A stretch of DNA of 5,976 nucleotides from Deltaproteobacteria bacterium (GCA_024280875.1 JAJRPH010000408.1:1-5976); one strand, 5' to 3'; numbered from the stretch's first letter, positions 1 to 5,912 are shown. Translations and numbers: made by a program. The notes: generated by a model not told the origin, from the sequence alone.

Positions 1-115
1 ATTAAAAAATCAAAAATAAAACAATCGCTGTAAAATAAATAGAAAAACTATTTTCCAAAATTGCAACTTGACCGGGGTTTATATTTTTAACATATTGATA
101 TTTTTCATAAGTTAA

Positions 116-577
116 CCGGACAGCAATGATGCAAATTATGTTGATAAAGATTTTATCAATTACAAAACCATTCTTAACATTATTTTGACTGAAGAAAGCA
201 ACAATGAGGGCTATAGTCTTCTTTATATTTTAGGAATAATTAATTCAAAATTGTTGTCATGGTATTTTCCTCGTGTATCTAATAAATTGATAACAAATAC
301 TTTTCCCCGAATTTCTCTTCTTGATCTTAAGCGTTTTCCTTTTCGAGAAATTGATTTTAATAATGATACGGACAGGACATATCATGATAAACTTGTTGGT
401 CTTGTTGATATGATGATTAAATATAATGAAGATATAAAAAATAAAAAATTGCCTCAGGAAAAAAAAATATTAAAAATTCAAATTGATACAATTGACAAGC
501 AAATCGATCAATTAGTTTATCAATTATACGGATTAACTGACGAAGAAATCAAAATCGTTGAATCTGAGGTTCTGTAA
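116..577 (+). pseudogene. 3' remnant of a type IIG restriction-modification enzyme (TaqI/Eco57I-like C-terminal domain)
   Basis: The frame is open from 116, just after an in-frame TAA at 113-115, to the TAA at 575-577. The first usable start in it is a TTG at 185, with no clear ribosome binding site. The translation has the hallmarks of the C-terminal target-recognition region of Eco57I/TaqI-like fused methyltransferase-nucleases: ILGIINSKLLSWYF, then FPRISLLDLKRFPF, then a helical tail ending QLVYQLYGLTDEEIKIVE. The methylase (NPPY-type) and nuclease domains are absent. All three forward frames contain stops before 116, so the fragment is disconnected from anything upstream. Placing RT (frame 3, about 117-122) before the DANYVDKDF segment would need a one-base shift, suggesting a frameshift near 120. 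Base composition is far more A+T-rich than the minus-strand genes, consistent with horizontal origin. It is probably a decayed defence gene; family assignment is fairly secure, activity very unlikely. Confidence 0.72.
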
Positions 578-606
578 ATAACCATTATCCATCGTAATGC
601 TTTAAA

Positions 607-645
607 TTTGTTCATTTTCTTTGGCGACCAAAGAAAACGAACAAA
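607..645. repeat. 18-bp-arm palindrome with 3-nt loop
   Basis: Positions 607-624 pair with 628-645 around a CGA loop. Seventeen of 18 positions are complementary; the only mismatch is A614 opposite C638. The core is TTTTCTTTGG-CGA-CCAAAGAAAA and the outer arm TTTGTTC/GAACAAA. A reverse complement of the central GGCGACC (623-629) recurs at 652-658. It lies 30 bp after the stop of the restriction-enzyme remnant but has no trailing T-run in either direction, so it reads as a repeat element end rather than a terminator. Confidence 0.85.
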
Positions 646-832
646 AAGAAAGGTCGCCCTGTCCCTTGTCCCTCCTTCGTCGGGATACCCTGTGCTCCTC
701 AAACCTGCCGGAATTTTGATCAATTTTATATTTTTTGGTCGCTACGCTCAAACAGTCTAAAATGCTTATCGTCAGTTTCTGCGGTGCTCGGCTGCGGAAC
801 AATGGGATTCCCAGCGGCCACTATAATTGAAG

Positions 833-911
833 TATCATGGGGTTTTTTCTCATTCCCACGGTCCTCCGTGGGAATGTATATAAGGATATCATGGGGGTCT
901 TCTTTCTCATT
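833..911. repeat. Imperfect direct repeat flanking a palindrome
   Basis: The motif TATCATGGGG followed by a T-rich run and CTCATT occurs at 833-854 and again at 887-911. The second copy is 3 bp longer in the middle. Between and overlapping them, CATTCCCACGG (851-861) and CCGTGGGAATG (866-876) form a perfect 11-bp inverted repeat with a TCCT loop. The palindrome resembles the CCCACG...CGTGGG intergenic repeats seen in many Proteobacteria. I infer a dispersed repeat unit; no coding role is visible. Confidence 0.7.
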
Positions 912-1110
912 GCAACACGACTGATCAGGTACTTGTTTTCATGGAAAAAGGGAGCAAATTGTTTGAGCGATGGTATGGTATATTTCTTGGGTGCTAAAAA
1001 GAATAGATTGAGGTGATAAACCCTGGCAGTCAAATAATTTAGCGAGTTTTTGATCCCGCCATGAAAACCGGTGAATCGAGAGTAACGTGTTGCAGGGCGT
1101 GTCTCTTTTG

Positions 1111-1141
1111 CTACTTTTCTTTGCCCGTCAAAGAAAAGTAG
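1111..1141. repeat. Perfect 13-bp-arm palindrome with 5-nt loop
   Basis: CTACTTTTCTTTG (1111-1123) and CAAAGAAAAGTAG (1129-1141) are exact reverse complements around CCCGT. The core TTTTCTTTG/CAAAGAAAA is shared with the palindrome at 607-645. It ends about 45 bp past the stop of the minus-strand YcaO gene. It could stall or protect the 3' end of that transcript, but the minus-strand continuation (CAAAAGAG) has no U-run, so it is not a canonical terminator. A weaker 7-bp inverted repeat, TAGATAA/TTATCTA (1139-1145 and 1157-1163), overlaps its right edge. Confidence 0.88.
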
Positions 1142-1186
1142 ATAAGATTCATTATGTTATCTATATCCCTGACAAGTACTGAATCC

Positions 1187-2920
1187 TTACTTATTCCCAA
1201 TCAATTTTTCCAGATTGGTCCTGGCAAACTCAATTGACGAATCAATGCTAAGAGCGATCTGGTAATGTGCGATCGCGTTATCTGTTTCCCCCATGTCCCG
1301 GTAATTGGATGCAATATTGGCATAATCGATGGCGGAAGAGGGATTCAACCGGAGAACCTTTTTAAAATATTTAATCGCCTTTTCGTGCTCTTTGAGCATG
1401 AAATAGCAGAACCCCATCAGGTTATAGATATCTGTCCGTTCATTATCAACCGCCTCACCTTTTTTAAGAACGTCCAAGGCAGCGTTGTAATCGCCCATAT
1501 CCTTTAAACAGACCCCCATGTAGGAATAAATGCTGGGAATATCCTGTTTGTCCGGATTGAGCTCAAGGGCCCGGCTGAATAAACGGTAAGCGGTTTCCGT
1601 ACTTTCTAAGGCCAGGTGACAGGTGGCGAGGTAGAATTTGATGTAATAGGTATCCGGCAAGGTCTTGTCGATTTCGGCAAGTTGCAGGATGGCTTTTTCC
1701 GGAGGATTTTTTTCAACAATTAATTTGCATGAGAACATGCCGACACTGGTTCCGGCCGCCCGTTCCCTGAAGTGAGCCCCGGGAACCATGGAATAGAAAG
1801 CAGGAAGGTCGAGCTTGGGGTGCGTGGTGGCAACCGTGATGACCTCGAACCCTCTCTGGGAGAGCTCCGACAGGCAGTTTTCCACTTCAACTTTGATGTT
1901 TTGGTTTGAAATATCCGGCAGATCGGAAATATCCAGCCGTTTTTCAGGGTGCGTGATATACCGGGCCTCTTCAATTGAATGGTATTTTGGCAGGCCGCTG
2001 GCCACGAAGTTGGATCCGGTGTTAAAATCACCGGCCAGTTGAGCGGTTTCAGTCAACGCCCGGCTGAACGCTTTTTCGGGATCCGGGGTGGTGCCGGCCG
2101 TCCAGACAATTTCACTTTTTTCCGGAAAAGTCGACGGGTCAAATGCCATCACGCCGACAGTGGGGATTCCCATGTCCAGCGTAAAATCAGAGACATAAAG
2201 GTTGATGCCGGTTTTGTTATATTTTTCAACCATTCGGACAACCGCCGGATCAGTGGCGGATTCCGGATTGATGCCGGGAATCATTTTTTTTTCACGGCAG
2301 ACAATGGCAGAAACGTGTCGTTCGACAATCTCACAGATTCCCTGGCACAGGGCTTCTTCAACACAGTTTCCCGCAGAAGTGCCGTTAAATTGATTGATGG
2401 CAAAAAACCAGTCAAAAGGCACCAGCATTTTTTTCTGTGTGGTCAGGTTATAACCCCAGGTCCATTTCATGGGAATATTGGAAAAAAATTCTTTGGTTTT
2501 GGCCAGGTCGTCTGATACGTCATGGACCGATTTTGCGATCATTTCAAAGGGCATGGCCCGGTCTTTGAGATGATCATAGGTGCCAATGATAAAATTTTGC
2601 GGTGTATTCGCAAAATTGTAAAAACTGTAACGCTCCACCAGCTCCATGACTGCGCTGGTCTCCGCCTGAACCGGTGTAGCGCCTTTACCCATCTGCTTTG
2701 ACGTGCCGGTCAAACGGGCTGCATCTTCTCCGCAGACACTGAAGTAAACCGGGATATCCAGCCGCCCGTTATCAATTCGGACGGTTTCTTTTAAAATGCT
2801 CAGATCCAGGCGACTGAATTTGATTTTAACGTTTTTAAGCGTCTGATCCGGTGCAATAATTTTGTCCTGGTCATCCGTAAAGGTTTTATATGCATCTTTT
2901 AAAGTGATTGAAGTACTCAT
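1187..2920 (-). CDS. YcaO-domain ATP-dependent enzyme with C-terminal TPR repeats
   Basis: This 577-aa protein has an N-terminal YcaO domain (about residues 45-400) and four TPRs. YcaO proteins use ATP to activate a backbone amide oxygen, making azolines or, with a sulfur source, thioamides. ATP/Mg-site signatures visible are ETSAVMELVER (87-97; E93, E96, R97), EEALCQGICEIVER (188-201; E197, E200, R201) and ALTETAQ (288-294; E291, Q294). TPRs lie at about 425-457, 463-496, 497-530 and 531-564, with typical ...A...Y..AL.L.P endings. It lacks the proline-rich PxPxP tail of classical azole cyclodehydratases, and no E1-like, TfuA or precursor-peptide gene is nearby. No signal peptide or membrane segment is seen, so it is probably cytosolic. 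The ATG is preceded by GGGGA (2925-2929) at a short 4-nt spacing. The family call is strong; the substrate is unknown. The TPRs suggest docking to a protein partner (inference). Confidence 0.92.
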   Translation of the reverse strand: MSTSITLKDAYKTFTDDQDKIIAPDQTLKNVKIKFSRLDLSILKETVRIDNGRLDIPVYFSVCGEDAARLTGTSKQMGKGATPVQAETSAVMELVERYSFYNFANTPQNFIIGTYDHLKDRAMPFEMIAKSVHDVSDDLAKTKEFFSNIPMKWTWGYNLTTQKKMLVPFDWFFAINQFNGTSAGNCVEEALCQGICEIVERHVSAIVCREKKMIPGINPESATDPAVVRMVEKYNKTGINLYVSDFTLDMGIPTVGVMAFDPSTFPEKSEIVWTAGTTPDPEKAFSRALTETAQLAGDFNTGSNFVASGLPKYHSIEEARYITHPEKRLDISDLPDISNQNIKVEVENCLSELSQRGFEVITVATTHPKLDLPAFYSMVPGAHFRERAAGTSVGMFSCKLIVEKNPPEKAILQLAEIDKTLPDTYYIKFYLATCHLALESTETAYRLFSRALELNPDKQDIPSIYSYMGVCLKDMGDYNAALDVLKKGEAVDNERTDIYNLMGFCYFMLKEHEKAIKYFKKVLRLNPSSAIDYANIASNYRDMGETDNAIAHYQIALSIDSSIEFARTNLEKLIGNK

Positions 2921-3361
2921 TTCTTCCCCATAATGATTCGATATTTATTTTTTAAGAAACCAATATATTTTTTAAAATAAAAAAAACAGGGCAACAGATA
3001 ACACTTTTGGGCCGGACATGACAAGCAAGAATGTTTCAAATTTAAGGAAAAATTATGATATCAATAGGGGGGCGTTTTTAATACCAGCGGTTTAAGGAAT
3101 CAGGCGTTTTAAGGAAGTGTCGGAACCAAACATTTTTCTTGATTTATTTTTACCTAACTTGAGCGATTGTCGAGGTTGCCGCATATACAAGGAAAATGCG
3201 TTGCCGCTATAGTCGTTTATTCGGTAGCGCATTTGACGCAGTAGATGCGGTGAGATCGGCAATCCCGCAGGGTTTAAAATTTTGAAACTTAAAAACAGAT
3301 CAACATCCTTAAATAAATATAAAAACAATTTTTTCAAAATTTAAAATGCTCAATTTAGGTT
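2921..3361. other. Spacer upstream of the YcaO gene; no credible gene
   Basis: These 441 bases separate the YcaO gene from the toxin remnant. An 81-codon minus-strand frame (3092-3337) would have to start at a TTG inside an A/T-only context with no ribosome binding site, and it runs through a strong stem-loop, so I do not call it a gene. TTTAAGGAA occurs three times (3041-3049, 3091-3099, 3108-3116) and GGCGTTTT twice (3071-3078, 3103-3110). The A/T-rich block just upstream of the YcaO start (about 2940-2990) could hold a promoter, but I cannot pick out a convincing -35/-10 pair. No intrinsic terminator is visible on the minus strand, so read-through from the dehydratase genes into the YcaO gene is not excluded. 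Confidence 0.6.
3176..3250. repeat. Nested stem-loop element
   Basis: AAATGCG-TTGCCG (3194-3206) pairs with CGGTAG-CGCATTT (3222-3234), giving a 13-pair stem read as RNA with two G-U wobbles and a 15-nt loop. Outside it, CCGCAT (3179-3184) pairs with ATGCGG (3245-3250), so the two helices nest. There is no T-run after it. The organised folding and lack of coding evidence suggest a dispersed structured repeat or a mobile-element end. An RNA role cannot be excluded, but there is no match to a class I know. Confidence 0.5.
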
Positions 3362-3463
3362 TTAATCGAACAGGTCTGAATGACCACCGGTGCGAACAAG
3401 ACAAAGCTCGCTTCCTTCAATCCTGTAAATCAAAAGCCAGTCAGGTTCTATATGACATTCTCT
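3362..3463 (-). pseudogene. C-terminal remnant of a YafQ/RelE-type toxin
   Basis: Read on the minus strand from 3463 to the TAA at 3362-3364, the frame gives RECHIEPDWLLIYRIEG, then SELCLVRTGGHSDLFD. This is the C-terminal third of YafQ-family mRNA interferases (type II toxin-antitoxin). The counterparts of E. coli YafQ catalytic residues His63, Asp67, Trp68, Arg83, His87 and Phe91 are all visible (CHIEPDW and RTGGHSDLF). The N-terminal two thirds are missing and no DinJ/RelB-like antitoxin is present. The open frame continues upstream as IHGNAV before entering sequence that clearly belongs to the 414-aa dehydratase subunit, so the family match may begin a few codons earlier. The TAG of the dehydratase gene (3448-3450) lies inside the remnant in another frame. 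It is too short to be functional and marks a past rearrangement. Confidence 0.8.
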
Positions 3464-4692
3464 AACAGCATTTCCATGAATGCATCCGCCCGGGTCTGAA
3501 ATTGTGCTACTGAAAAATTGCGTTCATCCATATGGTCGGCATCAATAATTACCGACGGAATATTGAGTTGTTTTTCAAGTTCCCGTTTGATTTCCATCTG
3601 TCCCAGCGTAATGGGAACACAGGATTTGTTTCGGTGAAAAATAACCCCGTCTATTGTATATTTTTTGCAGGCTTTGAGCACCATTTCTTTTCGTTTATTA
3701 ATGGAAACACAGGACACAAGGGGATAGGACATGAGACTTTTCATGGCAAGGGCCCGGACCGGATCTTTCGGATCCATTCTCAGTGACCAGGCAGCGGAAT
3801 ATGTTTCAGCCACCACGACCCCGCCGGATTTTTCAAAATAATTAAACAACCCCATATTATACCACAACGGGATATTGTCCCAGAAAAGGCGCAGCTTTTC
3901 ATTTTCAATTACGCCAATGCCACTGTCAGCTTTTTCCTTTATTTCATCCCTGACGCGGGTTAAAAAATCAACCGCCGTCTGCGTGCCCTGAAGGGTCACC
4001 ATGACGAACATGATTCCCATTTCAGCAGCTGAAAAAGGCACCGGAATATTCCGCCGATAAGACATGATCTCATCCCAGAGCTCACAGGCCCGGTCTGAAA
4101 GCGCCACCGTGTGTTTCAACTTTTCATAATCCATCCGATGTCCGGTGACTTCGGTTAGAAAATCAATCAGGCGGTGCATTTCAGAAATCGCATATTCTAC
4201 ATGGTGTTCCTTGATCTCTTCTGTTGCCACCTGGGGCAGATCCGCAGAAAAAATTTTTGCCTTTGGAAACTTTTTTTCAATGGCATGAAAAATTTTCATT
4301 ACAGGGACGCACCCACCACCTGGTGTCAGCAGGATGTCCGGCTCAGGAAGGCCGCCGAATGGGGATTCTTTGTCATTCATTAGGCCGTTAACATACCCGA
4401 TGATATTTCGCAGGTAGCCGCAAAGATCCCTTGAATAGCCCATTTGCTCCGAGACTTCAAAGTTTTGCGGTGTTAATCCGAATGCCGCGCAAACCGGAGA
4501 CCAGTTTTCCGGAAAGACCGGTTGCAGGTCCATAGCGTAAAATATTTCAATGGCTCCATTCATAGGAGGCATCCAGCCGACAGGTTTGCCCTGGGATTTA
4601 GCTTCTATACATTGAACATAATAGTCAGTGACAACTTTTTGGAGTTCTCTGGCAGTCTTTAATCGTTTGTTGGATTTTTTTGCTTTATCCAT
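3448..4692 (-). CDS. 2-hydroxyacyl-CoA dehydratase/benzoyl-CoA reductase family subunit (BcrB/HgdA-like)
   Basis: This 414-aa iron-sulfur subunit belongs to the family that carries out ATP-dependent, radical-based dehydration of 2-hydroxyacyl-CoAs or reduction of aromatic rings; double-cubane cluster proteins are relatives. Family landmarks in order are GWMPPMNGAIEIFYAMDLQP (39-58), PENW (61-64), MGYSRDLCGYLRN (84-96), GGGCVP (125-130), WDNIPLWYNM (271-280), HRNKSCVP (353-360) and DADHMDERNFSVAQFQTRAD (384-403). Cys91, Cys128 and Cys358 sit where the family's three cluster ligands are expected. Length fits the larger subunit (usually about 400-480). The ATG has GAAGGG (4702-4707) 9 nt upstream. 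It follows the 380-aa paralogue by 56 bp, so the two are almost surely co-transcribed and form a heterodimer. The last codons (LLENVI and TAG) run into a YafQ remnant, so the native C-terminus may be slightly altered. Substrate unknown; no CoA-transferase or activator gene is in view. Confidence 0.9.
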   Translation of the reverse strand: MDKAKKSNKRLKTARELQKVVTDYYVQCIEAKSQGKPVGWMPPMNGAIEIFYAMDLQPVFPENWSPVCAAFGLTPQNFEVSEQMGYSRDLCGYLRNIIGYVNGLMNDKESPFGGLPEPDILLTPGGGCVPVMKIFHAIEKKFPKAKIFSADLPQVATEEIKEHHVEYAISEMHRLIDFLTEVTGHRMDYEKLKHTVALSDRACELWDEIMSYRRNIPVPFSAAEMGIMFVMVTLQGTQTAVDFLTRVRDEIKEKADSGIGVIENEKLRLFWDNIPLWYNMGLFNYFEKSGGVVVAETYSAAWSLRMDPKDPVRALAMKSLMSYPLVSCVSINKRKEMVLKACKKYTIDGVIFHRNKSCVPITLGQMEIKRELEKQLNIPSVIIDADHMDERNFSVAQFQTRADAFMEMLLENVI

Positions 4693-4700
4693 CTATTTTT

Positions 4701-4707
4701 TCCCTTC
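4701..4707 (-). promoter_or_regulatory. Ribosome binding site of the 414-aa subunit gene
   Basis: On the minus strand GAAGGGA lies 8-9 nt before the ATG at 4690-4692, good Shine-Dalgarno spacing that supports this start. The four upstream TGAAAGG units also contain AGG cores, but they lie too far from the ATG to serve it directly. Confidence 0.6.
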
Positions 4708-4716
4708 AGTCTCTTT

Positions 4717-4744
4717 CCTTTCACCTTTCACCTTTCACCTTTCA
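4717..4744. repeat. Four perfect tandem 7-bp repeats in the spacer between subunit genes
   Basis: CCTTTCA occurs four times head to tail (4717-4723, 4724-4730, 4731-4737, 4738-4744), so the mRNA reads TGAAAGG four times. The array fills half of the 56-bp gap between the stop of the 380-aa gene (4749-4751) and the start of the 414-aa gene. Unit number could vary by slippage. That would alter spacing and a string of Shine-Dalgarno-like AGG cores, but not a reading frame. Confidence 0.9.
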
Positions 4745-4748
4745 TCTT

Positions 4749-5891
4749 TTATTTTCCCCCAATCATCTCAAAAAAACCTTCCAGCCGGGTTTTTACCTGG
4801 CCTTCCATCTGCCATGTCTCATCCATTTCAATTACAATAGAAGGAAAGCCCTGCTCTTTAAGTGATCCTGAAAGAATCGGGATGTCGGAAAGGTGTGGGG
4901 TGCAGAATTTCTGTATCAGGAAGATCACTCCTTTTGCTCGAGATCGTTCCAAAATATCCAATATTCTCCGACTCCGATCTGCGACCCGGCTTCTGGATGG
5001 ACACGGGAACCGGTTCATGTATCGATGAATCAGCCGATCCATGGGCGTTTTGCCTTTGCCGTCAACCGGGAGTATCTGGCGGAGTCCGTTGCAGAGGTCA
5101 TCTGCGACAATCCGCCCGCCACATGCTTCAATCATATCCATAACTTCCGGTCTTTCAATCAGGCTCCCTGAAACTAAAACCGGTACTAAAACCGGCACCG
5201 CAACCGGGATACCTTTGCCCGGTTTTTTGCTTTTATCCAACAGCCTGTCTGAAATTTTTTTAAGCATTGCCAGGTAATCTTCCGGCGGAATCACCGAACC
5301 GGCATCAATGATGGTCATGAATTCGGCTGCGGTAAAACATGATTTTCCTTCATAGCGATGCTGATAAAGACTCAGCTGAAGCGTCCGAATCCAATGATAC
5401 AGATCCAAAGAGTCGTTTAAGGCGGAATCGCTGAAATTCCCGCCAAGGGTATTCAGCTTTTTGATCAATTCATCGAGAACGGACTTGAAGTAATTTTTCG
5501 ATTCGGGCGTCTTATTATATGGAATGGGAACGGAATGAACAATATCGAGTTTTATCGTATCCTTCCAGATATTCACCATACCACATGCCGCATCACAGGT
5601 ATATCCCTGGACCAGTCCGGAAAGAAAATCATATTGCCCGTCAAGTGCTTTTTCCAGCGCGAGTTTCATGTAGGGACAGATAAAATCCGGGACATGCTGA
5701 TATGCCTTGTCAATGTTCCCATATCCGCCGGTGATCCGAACAGGAATAAAACCACATGCATGGATAATCTCAACCGGTGTGTACGTGCAGAAATAGCCGA
5801 TAATTTTTTTACCGTCTTCAGACAGGGCGGTAAGGGCTGTTTGACTGGTGCTGATTGCTTCTTTAAATTGAATGACACTGTCAGTGGTCAA
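4749..5891 (-). CDS. 2-hydroxyacyl-CoA dehydratase/benzoyl-CoA reductase family subunit (BcrC/HgdB-like)
   Basis: This 380-aa iron-sulfur subunit is first in the visible operon. Landmarks are GYFCTYTPVEIIHACGFIPV (32-51), CPYMK (72-76), CDAACGMVNIW (99-109), SGSLIERPEVMDMIEACGG (241-259), DDLCNGLR (264-271), RFPCPSRS (294-301), LIQKFCTPH (325-333) and the terminal E.D......GQVKTRLEGFFE. Cys72, Cys99 and Cys330 are the expected cluster ligands. Length matches the smaller HgdB/HadC/BcrC-type subunit (about 370-390). The start is a TTG (5889-5891) preceded by AAAAGGA (5899-5905) at 7 nt; an in-frame stop immediately upstream of the TTG (5892-5894) rules out a longer version. A low-complexity VAVPVLVPVLV (230-240) precedes the SGSL strand and comes from a 12-bp DNA repeat. 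Such subunits act with a paralogous partner, here the 414-aa protein, plus an ATP-hydrolysing activator that is not in the window. Substrate unknown. Confidence 0.92.
   Translation of the reverse strand: MTTDSVIQFKEAISTSQTALTALSEDGKKIIGYFCTYTPVEIIHACGFIPVRITGGYGNIDKAYQHVPDFICPYMKLALEKALDGQYDFLSGLVQGYTCDAACGMVNIWKDTIKLDIVHSVPIPYNKTPESKNYFKSVLDELIKKLNTLGGNFSDSALNDSLDLYHWIRTLQLSLYQHRYEGKSCFTAAEFMTIIDAGSVIPPEDYLAMLKKISDRLLDKSKKPGKGIPVAVPVLVPVLVSGSLIERPEVMDMIEACGGRIVADDLCNGLRQILPVDGKGKTPMDRLIHRYMNRFPCPSRSRVADRSRRILDILERSRAKGVIFLIQKFCTPHLSDIPILSGSLKEQGFPSIVIEMDETWQMEGQVKTRLEGFFEMIGGK
5173..5208. repeat. Three in-frame 12-bp repeats within the 380-aa subunit gene
   Basis: ACTAAAACCGGT (5173-5184), ACTAAAACCGGC (5185-5196) and the diverged ACCGCAACCGGG (5197-5208) are tandem. 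On the coding strand they encode the repeating Val-Pro-Val-(Leu/Ala) units at residues 229-240. Unit length is a multiple of three, so copy changes keep the frame. Confidence 0.85.
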
Positions 5892-5898
5892 TTAATGT

Positions 5899-5905
5899 TC
5901 CTTTT
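5899..5905 (-). promoter_or_regulatory. Ribosome binding site selecting a TTG start
   Basis: AAAAGGA on the minus strand ends 7 nt before the TTG at 5889-5891. No ATG or GTG lies between the upstream stop TAA (5892-5894) and the conserved N-terminal region, so this site decides the start of the 380-aa subunit. Confidence 0.65.
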
Positions 5906-5912
5906 CAATTAT

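Larger units (their letters stand above)
578..1186. other. Geneless spacer made of repeat modules
   Basis: I see no credible gene in these 609 bases. Short open frames exist on the minus strand (about 66-70 codons), but they are rich in Arg, Lys and Ser, lack ribosome binding sites and run through palindromes, so I regard them as chance frames. The stretch contains two related palindromes near its ends (607-645 and 1111-1141), a third palindrome (851-876) and a 22-25 bp imperfect direct repeat around it. Neither end palindrome is followed by a T-run, so neither reads as a standard intrinsic terminator. The whole resembles the dispersed intergenic repeats that are frequent in Desulfobacterota and Gammaproteobacteria, an identification from memory that a genome self-comparison would settle. 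Confidence 0.6.

Noticed and set aside
607..645. Intrinsic terminator for the restriction-enzyme remnant
   Set aside because: The stem is strong but no T-run follows on either strand.
602..802. 66-codon minus-strand open frame in the left spacer
   Set aside because: It runs through the 607-645 palindrome, has an Arg/Ser/Lys-rich composition and no ribosome binding site; it is better explained as translation of a dispersed repeat.
821..1033. 70-codon minus-strand open frame
   Set aside because: It covers the 833-911 repeat and its palindrome; the repeated MRK..PMI peptide is only the translated direct repeat.
1111..1141. Intrinsic terminator for the YcaO gene
   Set aside because: The stem is perfect but A/T-rich, and the minus-strand continuation lacks a U-run; kept only as a repeat.
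578..1186. CRISPR array
   Set aside because: The repeats are few, unevenly spaced and of different types; there are no regular repeat-spacer units.
1979..2515. 178-codon plus-strand open frame opposite the YcaO gene
   Set aside because: It is antisense to a well-supported gene whose motifs are intact, and its composition (many F, G, R, H) is typical of an antisense shadow.
3092..3337. 81-codon minus-strand open frame just upstream of the YcaO gene, considered as a precursor peptide or small protein
   Set aside because: It needs a TTG start with no ribosome binding site, overlaps a strong nested stem-loop, and shows no leader/core organisation or recognisable family.
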